From positions 744,001 through 808,000 of the forward strand of contig CAVREG010000019.1 in the NCBI GenBank assembly GCA_963720075.1: DNA of 64,000 nucleotides, written 5' to 3'. Each line of letters begins with the position of its first letter. Position 1 is the stretch's first letter. The stretch is from PALSA-188 sp963720075 (lineage in GTDB: Bacteria; Acidobacteriota; Terriglobia; Terriglobales; Acidobacteriaceae). The notes below the pieces were generated by a model. That model was given only the letters and a program-made list of their open reading frames with translations. It did not search any database and had not been told where the DNA came from. Below, piece by piece: positions 50,202 through 59,359 of the stretch. Both the position numbers and the translations under genes were made by a program.

Positions 50202-51299
50202 ATGCCTGTTGACCGCATTTTGATTGTGGATGACGAAGAAGCAATCCGCGAGATTGTGTCTTCAATGTTGACTGCTGCCCATTACAAATGCAGCCAGGCA
50301 GGTTCTGGTTTGCAGGCGCTGGCGTTGCTCGAATCGGGAGAAGAATTCGAGCTCGTGCTTTCTGATTTGATGATGGCCGATCTCGACGGCATTGGCCTGC
50401 TTGAGCGGACTAAGGAGCAATTTCCCGATCTGCCAGTAGTCATGGTCACCGCCGTTCACGATATATCGGTGGCGCTGGCGGCGATCCGCAATGGCGCTTA
50501 TGACTATTTGTTAAAGCCGTTCGAACGAGAACAGCTATTGGCAACCGTGCGGCGCGCTTTGGAGAACCGCCGTCTCAAACTTGAGAACCGGGCATATCAA
50601 ACCAACCTCGAATCTCTTGTAACGGCGAAAACAGAGCAGCTCCGCAAAGCGATTGGGACGCTCGAACGCTCTTACGACATCACACTAGAGGCGTTGGGCG
50701 ATGCGCTCGACTTGAAAGACGCGGAGACCGAAGGGCACTCCAAGCGTGTTACCGCATTCACGATCGCCATTGCACGGGCAATAGGATTGTCCTCGGATCA
50801 GATTCGAGTGATTGCTCGTGGGGCTTTCCTGCACGACATTGGAAAGATGGCGATTCCCGATGCAATTCTCCGAAAGCCCGGCGCCCTAAACCCGGATGAA
50901 GTCGCAATCATGCGAGAGCATTGCTATCGTGGCTATCAGATGCTGCGCAAGATTCCTTTCCTGGCCGAAGCGGCGGAGATTGTTTATTCGCACCAGGAGC
51001 GCTTTGATGGAACTGGATATCCGCGCGGTTTGAAGGGTGAAGGAATTCCGCTGGGATCACGTCTGTTCTCGGTAGCCGACACGCTGGACGCCATCACCTC
51101 CAACCGGCCTTACCGCCCTGCGCAAACTCTGGACGCCGCAATCGAAGAAATACAGAAATGGTCAGGACGCCAGTTCGATCCGGAAGTAGTGAAGGTTTTT
51201 GTTTCGATGCCGAAAAATATCTGGGACGACCTCCGCAAGGAGATTGACGCCCAGATCTACCGCTTTGCGTACTCCGCTTCTGCCAATAAGCTTTCCTGA
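50202..51299 (+). CDS. Response regulator with HD-GYP cyclic-di-GMP phosphodiesterase output
   Basis: 365 residues. Receiver domain residues 1-120 with Asp in LVLSDLMMADLDG and Lys in YLLKPFERE, all intact; a short linker helix; then an HD-GYP domain: EGHSKRVTAF, HDIGKMAIPDAILRKPG, REHCYRGYQMLR and HQERFDGTGYPRGLKG, all metal and GYP residues present. HD-GYP proteins hydrolyse c-di-GMP to GMP, so this gene should lower c-di-GMP upon phosphorylation, affecting motility or biofilm choice. Divergent neighbour is the large kinase; a cognate pair is likely. Confidence 0.93.
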   Translation: MPVDRILIVDDEEAIREIVSSMLTAAHYKCSQAGSGLQALALLESGEEFELVLSDLMMADLDGIGLLERTKEQFPDLPVVMVTAVHDISVALAAIRNGAYDYLLKPFEREQLLATVRRALENRRLKLENRAYQTNLESLVTAKTEQLRKAIGTLERSYDITLEALGDALDLKDAETEGHSKRVTAFTIAIARAIGLSSDQIRVIARGAFLHDIGKMAIPDAILRKPGALNPDEVAIMREHCYRGYQMLRKIPFLAEAAEIVYSHQERFDGTGYPRGLKGEGIPLGSRLFSVADTLDAITSNRPYRPAQTLDAAIEEIQKWSGRQFDPEVVKVFVSMPKNIWDDLRKEIDAQIYRFAYSASANKLS

Positions 51300-51419
51300 T
51301 AAGCTCTCTCGAAGAAACATCTGGCAACCTAACCACCATCCATCTGCAAGTTTGTCGTCTTTCACGTTCTTAGAGTGTCGCTATTTGGTGAATTAGTCGC
51401 TTGCTTGAGGAGATAATCA

Positions 51420-52142
51420 ATGAAGATTCTCGCAGCATGCTTGTTCATGGTGTTTTCTACCGCCTGGCTACCTGCGCAGGAACACCCCAGCGTTACTTCG
51501 CAACCGAACACTATTTTCGTTGGTGCGGACGGAAAATTCGAGGCGCCTCCCGACACTGCGGTCATCCAATTCAATATTTCGGCTCAGGAAAACACGTCGC
51601 GTGAGGCATTCGATCGTGCTTCAAAAGACGCGGAACGAGTGCGACAGATTCTACGGTCGAATGGTATCGAACCCAAGACCGCGGATATGGGATTCTTCTC
51701 TCTAGAACCTATCTATGACTTCAAGAACGCGAAGCGCAAATTGATCGCGTATCGCGTGAATGCGACCGTGACCCTAAAGTTAAAGGATTTCGCCAAGCTC
51801 GCGCCGATTCTGCAACAGCTCGCGGACAGTGATATTACTGACAATCAATCCGTGAACTATACTCTGGAAAGCATTGACGCCGCGAAAGCCAAGGCGGTTG
51901 AAGATGCATACCGACGGGCTCGTGAGTCGGCTGAAGTCGTTGCAAAAGCCAGCGGCCGCAGCCTTGGGGAACTCAGCTACGCATCGGTGGACACGTTCGA
52001 AAACATCCGTGCAATTCGTCCAATGATGCTAACCCTCCCCAGAATGAACGCCCAACTGATGCAGCCCGCTCCGACGGAGGAGTTTTCGGCGCAAAACATT
52101 ACGGTGACGGCGCACGTGAACGCCATGTTTACGCTGAAATGA
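51420..52142 (+). CDS. SIMPL-domain (DUF541) periplasmic protein
   Basis: 240 residues: signal peptide (MKILAACLFMVFSTAWLPAQ), then one SIMPL domain (GADGKFEAPPDTAVIQFNISAQ; MGFFSLEPIYDF; AYRVNATVTLKLKDFAKLAPILQQL; SYASVDTFENIRAIRP). Family members (e.g. OMP28/BP26) assemble in the periplasm or outer membrane; function unclear. AGGAG lies before the ATG at 51420. 20 bases before the convergent next gene. Confidence 0.82.
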   Translation: MKILAACLFMVFSTAWLPAQEHPSVTSQPNTIFVGADGKFEAPPDTAVIQFNISAQENTSREAFDRASKDAERVRQILRSNGIEPKTADMGFFSLEPIYDFKNAKRKLIAYRVNATVTLKLKDFAKLAPILQQLADSDITDNQSVNYTLESIDAAKAKAVEDAYRRARESAEVVAKASGRSLGELSYASVDTFENIRAIRPMMLTLPRMNAQLMQPAPTEEFSAQNITVTAHVNAMFTLK

Positions 52143-52161
52143 ATCTCTGCCGAATAGAAAG

Positions 52162-52902
52162 CTATTTTGGCAGACGGCTCGCATCGAGAGTTACGTCTCG
52201 TTGAATGACCATTTCGATGGACGTTCCAACATCCATCTTCACGTCGTTGCCACGACTCAACAAGGCGATGGCAGCACCCGTTGCGCCTCCGATGCCGGCA
52301 CCGATACCTGCGCCCATCCTGCTTCCGGCACCGAGGGCCCCGATTAGCGCTCCGCCTTCTGCGCCTTTTAAGCCGTCATCCGCGGCCTTGCCCGCTTTTT
52401 CGCCCTTCTGGCTGTCTTCGCGCACCGTGCCTTCGTCGTCCTTCACATCAGCTTTGTCTACTCCTGGGGCGTTCTTTAACGCGCCCGGCATCACAACGGT
52501 ATAGCCGCTGGGATAGATGAGGGTAGTAAAGTGCATCAGAACTTCGGCGCGTCCCTTAAGCCTGCCCGCGCGTTGAATGTGAGTGATTCTGCCTTGCACA
52601 TAAGTTCCTGGAGGAATCAGCACGCGATCATTTATTACGACAGGAAATGTCGTCTCTGCGTAAACGGCATCGCCTTCGCGGCTCCCCTTGGTGGAGATGG
52701 CATGCTTCAACACCACCGGAACTTTTGTGCCGGAGGGAATAACCAGTTGGTTCGAACTAATCGAGGGAGTCGGCGTTGCAGCCGACGCAGCTGCAATTTC
52801 CGGATGTGACGGACTTTGTGCCGAATTCCCGGATGATGCAGTAACACCCGATTGGCCGGCCGCGAAGGGAGCCAGCAATAGCAAGGTCACAAGAACGCGC
52901 AT
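52162..52902 (-). CDS. Glycine-zipper exported protein
   Basis: 246 residues from the ATG at 52902, with GGAGGTG six bases upstream; the longer frame from 52944 is unlikely. Signal peptide (MRVLVTLLLLAPFAAG), a beta domain (SGTKVPVVLKHAISTKGSREG; RVLIPPGTYVQGRITHIQRAGR) like the domain in VirB10/TrbI-type proteins, a hydrophilic stretch, and a glycine-zipper (GALGAGSRMGAGIGAGIGGA), which often lies in membranes or pore assemblies. Role unknown; envelope-located by signal. Confidence 0.66.
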   Translation of the reverse strand: MRVLVTLLLLAPFAAGQSGVTASSGNSAQSPSHPEIAAASAATPTPSISSNQLVIPSGTKVPVVLKHAISTKGSREGDAVYAETTFPVVINDRVLIPPGTYVQGRITHIQRAGRLKGRAEVLMHFTTLIYPSGYTVVMPGALKNAPGVDKADVKDDEGTVREDSQKGEKAGKAADDGLKGAEGGALIGALGAGSRMGAGIGAGIGGATGAAIALLSRGNDVKMDVGTSIEMVIQRDVTLDASRLPK

Positions 52903-53004
52903 GGTACACCTCCGAATCGTTTGCAGAATTACGCCTGGGGGCACTTCCCGTAAAAATAGGATGCAAGCTGGACGCGAAAAGGTTAGTTATTCCGCCACAG
53001 AATG

Positions 53005-53286
53005 CTAACTGCCAACGCGCCTCGCCTGGCCTTCCCGGACATTGCCCATAAACTGCGACTGTAATCGTTGAGCGCACAGCTCTCCGCACACGTATAAAGT
53101 CCCTTCGCGGGCCGCGATGTCTTCGTCCCACGGACACAAATACAGCACGGGACGGTTGAATTCACCGAATGACGTCCAGACCAACCACCAGCGGTCGCTA
53201 TTTTGCTTCAGAGCTCCGCAGTTCGGCCCCGCGCAACGATAAAAGAAACTGGGTATCGGGAAGTTTGAATTTCGAGGTTCGATCAC
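53005..53286 (-). CDS. Small zinc-binding-type protein (four-cysteine)
   Basis: 93 residues with CAGPNCGALKQ near the N-terminus and CPWD then CGELC toward the C-terminus, so five cysteines arranged as CxxxxC, C, CxxxC: a likely zinc or metal site. Trp-rich (RWWLVWTSFGEF). No signal peptide. Not assignable to a named family; ATG at 53286, no obvious ribosome site. Similar short Trp/Cys proteins are known to me from acidobacterial genomes but I cannot name a function. Confidence 0.55.
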   Translation of the reverse strand: MIEPRNSNFPIPSFFYRCAGPNCGALKQNSDRWWLVWTSFGEFNRPVLYLCPWDEDIAAREGTLYVCGELCAQRLQSQFMGNVREGQARRVGS

Positions 53287-53372
53287 AATGGCCTTCTGAA
53301 TGAAAGGTCTGAAACCAGATTTGCGGACCTATTGTAGCGGATGGCATTTTTCGCCGCACCGGCACCGATAGG

Positions 53373-55733
53373 CTATTTATAGATTAAGTACTTCTGCCGT
53401 TGCTGTTGAAAGTCATTGAGTGGCCCCATCCAGTCTTCGGCGATGCGGCGCGGGTCTTGGCCATTCGATATGGCATCGTAAACGGACTGATTCAATAGAA
53501 GTTCGATCATTCGCCGCATCTCATATTGTTGCGCATACAACTTATGCAAAGCGGAAGCGAGCTCAATGCCGAGTTCAGGGCTGTCAAACGCATTCCGATC
53601 CGTGACTACGATGTTGACGCCTTCGCATTTCTGATTCGCGTAATTGCTAGCCGTGGGCGTGAAGGTGACAGGAATAAATCGCACTCCCGATATGTTCCGT
53701 GCATTGAGATAGCTGGCAAATTCGCGGCTCTTTATCCAGGGCGCGCCAACAACTTCAAACGGCGTATCTGTCCCCCTGCCCACGGAAATGTTGGTGTATT
53801 CAACAAGACCTACGCCGGGATAGAGTGTGTTTTGCGTAAGGCTGCGCAGATTTGGCGAAGGGTCTATCCATGGCAAACCTGTCGAGTCATACCAATCGGC
53901 GCGCATCCATCCATCCATTGGCACCACTACGAGATGGGCATTGATGTTGTGTTCCGCGTTGAACATTCTGGCTAACTCGCCCATCGTCATTCCATCTCGG
54001 ACGGGGATGTGGTCATAATTTACAAAACTCTGCCGTCCAACGTCAGGAATTGGACCCTGCACAAAAGCGCCTGTAATAGGATTGGGCCGATCCAGCACAA
54101 CGATCTCGATTCCAGCTTTAGCCGCCGCCTCCAGAAAATAGCCCAGTGTTGTCTCGTAGGTATAAAAATAGGTGCCAGCATCTTGGATATCTACGACAAC
54201 CGTGTCGAGCTTTTTAAGAATTTCCAAAGATGGCCTGCGCGCGGCATCCGTTCCTCCGTAAACGCCATAGACGGGAACTCCGGTTGCCGAGTCTCGCGAG
54301 TTGCCCACTTGAACCGTATCGAGCGTACCCGTAACGCCGTGCTCGGGGCTGAAAATCGCTTGCAGAGAAATGCCAGGCGCATGAGCGAGAACGTCAATGG
54401 TGCGTTGTCCCTGAGAGTCCACTCCGGTCTGATTGGTTAGTACGCCGACTCTTCGCTTCCCCGTCGGCGATTGAAGCACGTCGAAGTTATGCGCTTCCAA
54501 GACGTCAATGCCTGCCTGAACCGAAGCATTTCTTGCTGGCAGACGTTGGATCGCTTCTGTCTCGTTGTATCCGGTTAAGCTTTTTGAGCGCAGATCATTT
54601 TTTTCAGCGACACTTAATTCAAGCTTCGAGGCTGCGGCGGTCGCGATCTTCGAGCGCAATGCGATCGCACTCCCGTTTCCACGTGGATGAACGGCATTTG
54701 TCAGCACAATAATGAAAGTGCGCGTTGTGGGATCAATCCATAATGAAGTACCTGTAAAACCTGTATGTCCGAACGAGCCGACAGGCAGCAGGCTTCCACG
54801 ATTGCTGGAGAAGGGCGAATCAATGTCCCATCCGAATCCGCGCAGAACGTCTGAAGTAGGAGGCTGCTGGGGCGTGGTCATTTTCTTCACTGTTAGTGGC
54901 GAGAGAATCGAACTGCCTTGAAGCAGCGCGACCGCAAACTTCGATAAATCATCGGCGGTCGAGAACAAACCAGCCTGCCCTGCGACGCCACCCATGCGTC
55001 GAGCTGTGGGATCATGCACAATCCCCCGCAGCATTTTGCCGCGCTCATCGTATTGCGTAGGGGCGATTTTTGGTATCCACGATGCGGGGGGTAGAAAACG
55101 GGTGTGTGTCATCCGTAGAGGGCGGAAGATATTTTTCTCGCAGTAATCTTCCAAAGATTCGCCGGAGACTTTTTCGATGAGAGCGCCGAGCACAAGGAAG
55201 TTGACATCGCTGTAAAGGAATTTCGAGCCGGGAGGGAAGATCGGTTTTAAGGCACAGGCCATTTGATATGCAGCATCGCGGCCTTCCCACGATTGTCCGA
55301 GATCCAAGTCGGGCGGCAAGCCTGAGAAATGGGTAAGCAATTCGCGGATCGTAATGTCCTCTTTACCGTTCTGCGCAAAGTCCGGAAGATATTTCGCCAC
55401 GGGATCGTTGACACGAATCTTTCCCTTTTCAACCAGTTGCATGATCGCTGTTGTGGTCGCGACTACCTTGGTGAGGGATGCCAAGTCAAATATTGTGCCC
55501 ACGGTCATCAATTCACGGCGAGGCTCAAGCGCGCGATACCCGAAGGCCCTGCGATAAATGACTCGACCGTTGTGCCACACAAGGACCACTGCGCCTGGAA
55601 TTTCATGATCGTGAATAGCGTCCAGAACGATTCCGTCAAGAACTTTGAGGGGCGCTGTGCGGCTGGCCACCTTTTTGACTGCGCCCGAACCAGGCGTACA
55701 CAGCAAACATGCCACTACCATCAACTGGCACAA
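53373..55733 (-). CDS. Fusion: serine beta-lactamase-like hydrolase + DUF1343 (NamZ-type exo-N-acetylmuramidase)
   Basis: 786 residues, secreted. The N-terminal half is a beta-lactamase/DD-peptidase-like domain with Ser86-x-x-Lys89 in FDLASLTKVVATT, the YSDVNF motif and HTGFTGTSLW. The C-terminal half (about 430-786) is DUF1343: VLTNQTGVDSQGQRTIDVL, FSPEHGVTG, VVVDIQDAGTYFYTYE, LVVVPMDGWMRADWYDSTG. NamZ-type DUF1343 enzymes remove MurNAc from non-reducing ends of peptidoglycan. The fusion would act on peptide and sugar parts of the wall together. TTG start at 55733 or ATG at 55721. Confidence 0.85.
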   Translation of the reverse strand: MCQLMVVACLLCTPGSGAVKKVASRTAPLKVLDGIVLDAIHDHEIPGAVVLVWHNGRVIYRRAFGYRALEPRRELMTVGTIFDLASLTKVVATTTAIMQLVEKGKIRVNDPVAKYLPDFAQNGKEDITIRELLTHFSGLPPDLDLGQSWEGRDAAYQMACALKPIFPPGSKFLYSDVNFLVLGALIEKVSGESLEDYCEKNIFRPLRMTHTRFLPPASWIPKIAPTQYDERGKMLRGIVHDPTARRMGGVAGQAGLFSTADDLSKFAVALLQGSSILSPLTVKKMTTPQQPPTSDVLRGFGWDIDSPFSSNRGSLLPVGSFGHTGFTGTSLWIDPTTRTFIIVLTNAVHPRGNGSAIALRSKIATAAASKLELSVAEKNDLRSKSLTGYNETEAIQRLPARNASVQAGIDVLEAHNFDVLQSPTGKRRVGVLTNQTGVDSQGQRTIDVLAHAPGISLQAIFSPEHGVTGTLDTVQVGNSRDSATGVPVYGVYGGTDAARRPSLEILKKLDTVVVDIQDAGTYFYTYETTLGYFLEAAAKAGIEIVVLDRPNPITGAFVQGPIPDVGRQSFVNYDHIPVRDGMTMGELARMFNAEHNINAHLVVVPMDGWMRADWYDSTGLPWIDPSPNLRSLTQNTLYPGVGLVEYTNISVGRGTDTPFEVVGAPWIKSREFASYLNARNISGVRFIPVTFTPTASNYANQKCEGVNIVVTDRNAFDSPELGIELASALHKLYAQQYEMRRMIELLLNQSVYDAISNGQDPRRIAEDWMGPLNDFQQQRQKYLIYK

Positions 55734-55928
55734 ACACCGGTGCGTGCGCGAATTTGTGACTGGTGAGGTAATGCTTCGACTTTACACAAGTAGCGGCAGG
55801 TATCTCAAGAAATCCGGACTGATGTGCCGTGTTCGCAAATGCCCGGCTGGAATCTCTCTGCTACCATCTTTCTCAGCTTTGCGAACTAATCGCGTGGCAC
55901 AAGGGTTTCCAGGTCCTGCAAATTCTCT

Positions 55929-57053
55929 ATGGTTGCTGTTTCCAAGACTCACGAGTTGTTTCCGGCTGCGTATGATGAGCAGGATTCTGTATTCGTCGCC
56001 CCATTCGAAATTTTGAGGAAGGCGATAACGGATCAGGTGTTTCCATGCGCCGCGGCGGCGATTCTGTATCGTGGAAAACTAGCGGGATTAAAGTCACTTG
56101 GAAGATTTACTTACGACTCAAATTCTCCTGAAGTAACCACGAACACTATTTTTGATTTGGCTTCGGTTTCGAAAGTGGTAGCGACGACGACGATGGCAAT
56201 GATTCTGTACGAGCGCGGCCTGCTTGATCTGGAAATCCCAGTTGTTGCGATTGTGCCAGAATTTGCTGGTCCGGATTCGCGGCGTAAAGATGTGACCGTT
56301 CACATGTTGCTGGCTCATTCATCGGGATTGCCCGCTTACGACAAGCTCTTCCAACGTGCACCAAACAGAGACGAACTGCTGGCGCTCGCATTCACTACAA
56401 AGCTCACAGCCGATCCGGGGACGCGGGACGAATACAGCGATATCGGATTCATCATCCTCGCATCGCTGCTGGAACGCATTGCCGACGAATCGCTCGATCG
56501 CTTTTGTCAACGGGAAATCTTTGGCGCCCTTGGCATGGCTCACACTATGTTCAATCCGCCCCTCGCGTTGCGCTCCCAAATTCCGCCAACCGTTGACGAC
56601 CGCACCTTTCGCCATCGCGTGATCCAGGGCGAAGTGCAGGATGAAAATGCCAGCTTGCTTGGTGGAGTGGCCGGACACGCCGGAGTGTTCTCTACCGTGG
56701 CTGATATGGCGATTTTCGCAAATACAATGTTGCAGGGCGGCCCGCCTCTCGTTCGTCCGGAAACACTGGCCCTCTTTACCCGCCGTGTAACATCACCGCA
56801 AGGAACTTCGCGAGCACTCGGATGGGATACGCCTTCTTCTCCTTCTCAATCCGGAAAATATTTTCCTCAAACTTCATTTGGACATCTTGGATATACCGGC
56901 ACATCACTGTGGGTAGATCCTGATCATCAGCTTTCGGTGATCTTGCTGACAAATCGGACCTGGCCGGATTGCAACAATCAGCGAATCAAAGAAATAAGGC
57001 CGGCGTTTCACGATGCCGTTTTCGAAGCAGTGGGTCTCGAGGCTGCTCTTTGA
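55929..57053 (+). CDS. Serine hydrolase of the beta-lactamase/class-C family, probably cytoplasmic
   Basis: 374 residues without a signal peptide. Active-site Ser79-Val-Ser-Lys82 in FDLASVSKVVATT, then EYSDIGFIIL (YxN-type position occupied by YSD) and HLGYTGTSLWVDP (HxG). Related to the N-terminal half of the divergent fusion gene but shorter and lacking DUF1343. It ends in an overlap of four bases (TTGA) with murQ, so it and murQ are translationally coupled; that places it in the muropeptide pathway, though a beta-lactamase-like esterase role is also possible. Confidence 0.82.
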   Translation: MVAVSKTHELFPAAYDEQDSVFVAPFEILRKAITDQVFPCAAAAILYRGKLAGLKSLGRFTYDSNSPEVTTNTIFDLASVSKVVATTTMAMILYERGLLDLEIPVVAIVPEFAGPDSRRKDVTVHMLLAHSSGLPAYDKLFQRAPNRDELLALAFTTKLTADPGTRDEYSDIGFIILASLLERIADESLDRFCQREIFGALGMAHTMFNPPLALRSQIPPTVDDRTFRHRVIQGEVQDENASLLGGVAGHAGVFSTVADMAIFANTMLQGGPPLVRPETLALFTRRVTSPQGTSRALGWDTPSSPSQSGKYFPQTSFGHLGYTGTSLWVDPDHQLSVILLTNRTWPDCNNQRIKEIRPAFHDAVFEAVGLEAAL

Positions 57054-57988
57054 GAAAGCGCACTAGAGCACAACCCAAGCTGAGCCGGCTTGCCACGGAA
57101 CAATCAAATCCCGCGTCCGCCGATCTCGACCAAAAATCATCGCTCGAAATTGTACGAATAATGAATGCGGAAGATGCGAAGGTCGCGGCGGCGGTAAAAC
57201 AGGCACTGCCACAGATCGCAGAGGCCATTGACCTGATCGCGGACTCGCTGAGAAACGGCGGACGCCTGATTTACATCGGAACAGGCACCAGCGGCCGAAT
57301 CGCCGCGCTGGATGCCGCGGAATGTCCGCCAACATTCAATGCCAATCCGAAGATGGTTCAGTTCATAATCGCCGGAGGACCTAAGGCATTGGGGGCTGCG
57401 GTTGAATCGAATGAGGATTCCGCCAAGCTCGGTGAATTCGAAATCGCCAAGAGAAAGCCCGGGAACAATGACGTGGTCGTTGGAATCGCCGCAAGCGGGC
57501 GTACTCCTTTTACCATCGCGGCTGTGCGGTACGCCCGGCGAAAGGGCGCGAAGACCATCGCTGTCGTCTGCAATCCGAATTCTGAATTGGAAGCGGCTGC
57601 TCACATTGGAATCGTGGTTGAGACCGCACCCGAGGTGATATCGGGATCTACTCGAATGAAGGCGGGCACGGCGCAAAAAATGGTGCTGAACATGCTTTCC
57701 AGTGGGGCTTTTGCGAGGATGGGATATGTTTATGGAAACCTCATGGTCAACGTGCGCCCTAAAAATGAGAAACTCGCGGCGCGAGCAGTAACGATACTGG
57801 AGCGCGCGGCGAATATCCCCCACGCAAAAGCCAAGAAGGCACTGAAGGCGTCTGATGGCAGCGTTCCAGCCGCGCTAGTAATGTTGCGAGCCGGAGTTGG
57901 GTTGGGTGAAGCGGAGGACGCGCTGGAAACGGTGTGCGGAAATGTACGCCAAGCGATTGCTCGCGCCCGGGACAACTCGGCGAAGTGA
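57050..57988 (+). CDS. murQ: N-acetylmuramic acid 6-phosphate etherase
   Basis: 312 residues from TTG at 57050, which overlaps the upstream stop (TTGA); the longer frame from 56969 runs through the upstream gene. SIS-type sugar-isomerase fold with GRLIYIGTGTSGRIAALDAAECPPTF (catalytic Glu in DAAECPPTF), GAAVESNEDSAKLG and SGSTRMKAGTAQKM. Converts MurNAc-6-P to GlcNAc-6-P and D-lactate, so this cell recycles its own wall MurNAc. Fits the adjacent hydrolases and the NamZ fusion. Confidence 0.93.
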   Translation: MRKRTRAQPKLSRLATEQSNPASADLDQKSSLEIVRIMNAEDAKVAAAVKQALPQIAEAIDLIADSLRNGGRLIYIGTGTSGRIAALDAAECPPTFNANPKMVQFIIAGGPKALGAAVESNEDSAKLGEFEIAKRKPGNNDVVVGIAASGRTPFTIAAVRYARRKGAKTIAVVCNPNSELEAAAHIGIVVETAPEVISGSTRMKAGTAQKMVLNMLSSGAFARMGYVYGNLMVNVRPKNEKLAARAVTILERAANIPHAKAKKALKASDGSVPAALVMLRAGVGLGEAEDALETVCGNVRQAIARARDNSAK

Positions 57989-58050
57989 AGTGCTGGAGGG
58001 CCGTGCCCTCTCGATTACCCTTTCACTCCACGATTCAAACCTTTCCCCGC

Positions 58051-58056
58051 TAAAAT
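58051..58056 (+). promoter_or_regulatory. Candidate -10 box (TAAAAT) of murA
   Basis: TAAAAT ends 21 bases before the murA ATG, the same geometry as at the HD-GYP gene. The -35 is unclear. Confidence 0.4.
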
Positions 58057-58077
58057 AGAGGCCGGGCAATTGCGCAT

Positions 58078-59355
58078 ATGGACAAATTTGTAATTCGTGG
58101 CGGCAATCCGTTGCTTGGAACTATTCGAGTGAGTGGGGCGAAAAATGCCGCGCTGCCCTGTATGGCTGCTGCTCTTCTCACGGAGGAGCCGGTTATCCTG
58201 GAGAATATTCCCCAGGTTCGCGATATCGAGACCACGCGCAAATTGCTCGAGGCTATGGGAGCGGAGGTTGAATTAGGTTACGGCCGCGCTCAACATCGCA
58301 CGACAATTTGTTGCCGAACGCTCGCTGCCCCGGAGGCTTCTTATGAATTGGTGAAAACCATGCGGGCGTCCACGCTTGTTCTTGGCCCGCTGGTCGCGCG
58401 TTGCGGAACTGCTCGCGTTTCTTTGCCCGGAGGGTGCGCGATCGGCGCGCGTCCCATTGACATGCATATTAAGGGCCTGGAAGCTTTAGGAGCGCATATT
58501 TCGCAAGAACACGGTTATGTGGAAGCCACGGCGAAGAGATTGAAAGGCGCGGAAATTGTTTTCGACAAGATAACTGTCACAGGAACCGAAGACTTGCTAA
58601 TGGCCGCCGCGCTCGCGGAAGGTGAATCGGTGATGCGGAACTGTGCTCGCGAGCCCGAGGTGGTTGATTTAGCGGATTTGCTGAACAAGATGGGTGCGCG
58701 AATCGAGGGCGCTGGAACGTCCCTTATTCGCATACAAGGCGTTGAGAAGCTGCATGGCGCGAAGCATCGTATCATTCCAGACCGCATAGAAGCGGCAACG
58801 TTCATAATCGCGGGCGCGCTCACCGGAGGAGATCTCAACGTGTCCGGTTGCGAGCCCCATCATCTTTCCGTATTGCTGGACAAATTAAATGAAGTCGGTG
58901 TAAAAACCGCCCCGGGAGTTGAGTCGGTTCGTGTCATGGGCGACGCACCGTTCAAAGCAGCTGATATCGCGACTGAGGAGTATCCGGGCTTTCCGACCGA
59001 TATGCAGGCGCAGTACATGGCGCTCGCAACGCAAGCGGATGGAACATCGGCAATCACCGAGAATATTTTCGAAAATCGCTTCATGCACGCGCAGGAATTA
59101 GTCCGCATGGGAGCGAATATCAAGATTGAGGGACGAAGGGCTGTCGTTCGTGGAAAGACTCCATTGAGCGCGGCGGCAGTGCTTGCATCGGATCTGCGAG
59201 CATCCGCGTCGCTGGTCTTGGCAGCGCTGGTGGCCGATGGAGAGACCATTATTGACCGCGTTTACCACATTGACCGCGGATACGAACACATTGAAGAGAA
59301 ATTGCGCGGAGTGGGAGCACAGATTCGCCGAATCGGAGATATGTTCCGCGCCTAG
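58078..59355 (+). CDS. murA: UDP-N-acetylglucosamine 1-carboxyvinyltransferase
   Basis: 425 residues. Catalytic Cys120 lies in LPGGCAIGARPIDMH, the fosfomycin target; the N-terminal RGGNPLLGTIRVSGAKNAAL and the C-terminal GYEHIEEKLRGVGA are standard. First committed step of peptidoglycan synthesis, adding enolpyruvate to UDP-GlcNAc. Fosfomycin sensitivity is expected because Cys, not Asp, is present. Separated from murQ by 90 bases with its own -10. Confidence 0.96.
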   Translation: MDKFVIRGGNPLLGTIRVSGAKNAALPCMAAALLTEEPVILENIPQVRDIETTRKLLEAMGAEVELGYGRAQHRTTICCRTLAAPEASYELVKTMRASTLVLGPLVARCGTARVSLPGGCAIGARPIDMHIKGLEALGAHISQEHGYVEATAKRLKGAEIVFDKITVTGTEDLLMAAALAEGESVMRNCAREPEVVDLADLLNKMGARIEGAGTSLIRIQGVEKLHGAKHRIIPDRIEAATFIIAGALTGGDLNVSGCEPHHLSVLLDKLNEVGVKTAPGVESVRVMGDAPFKAADIATEEYPGFPTDMQAQYMALATQADGTSAITENIFENRFMHAQELVRMGANIKIEGRRAVVRGKTPLSAAAVLASDLRASASLVLAALVADGETIIDRVYHIDRGYEHIEEKLRGVGAQIRRIGDMFRA

Positions 59356-59359
59356 CGTA

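Noticed and set aside
56969..57049. Longer murQ start
   Set aside because: Would overlap the upstream serine hydrolase by 85 bases with an N-terminus unlike MurQ; TTG at 57050 overlaps the stop in the usual coupled way.
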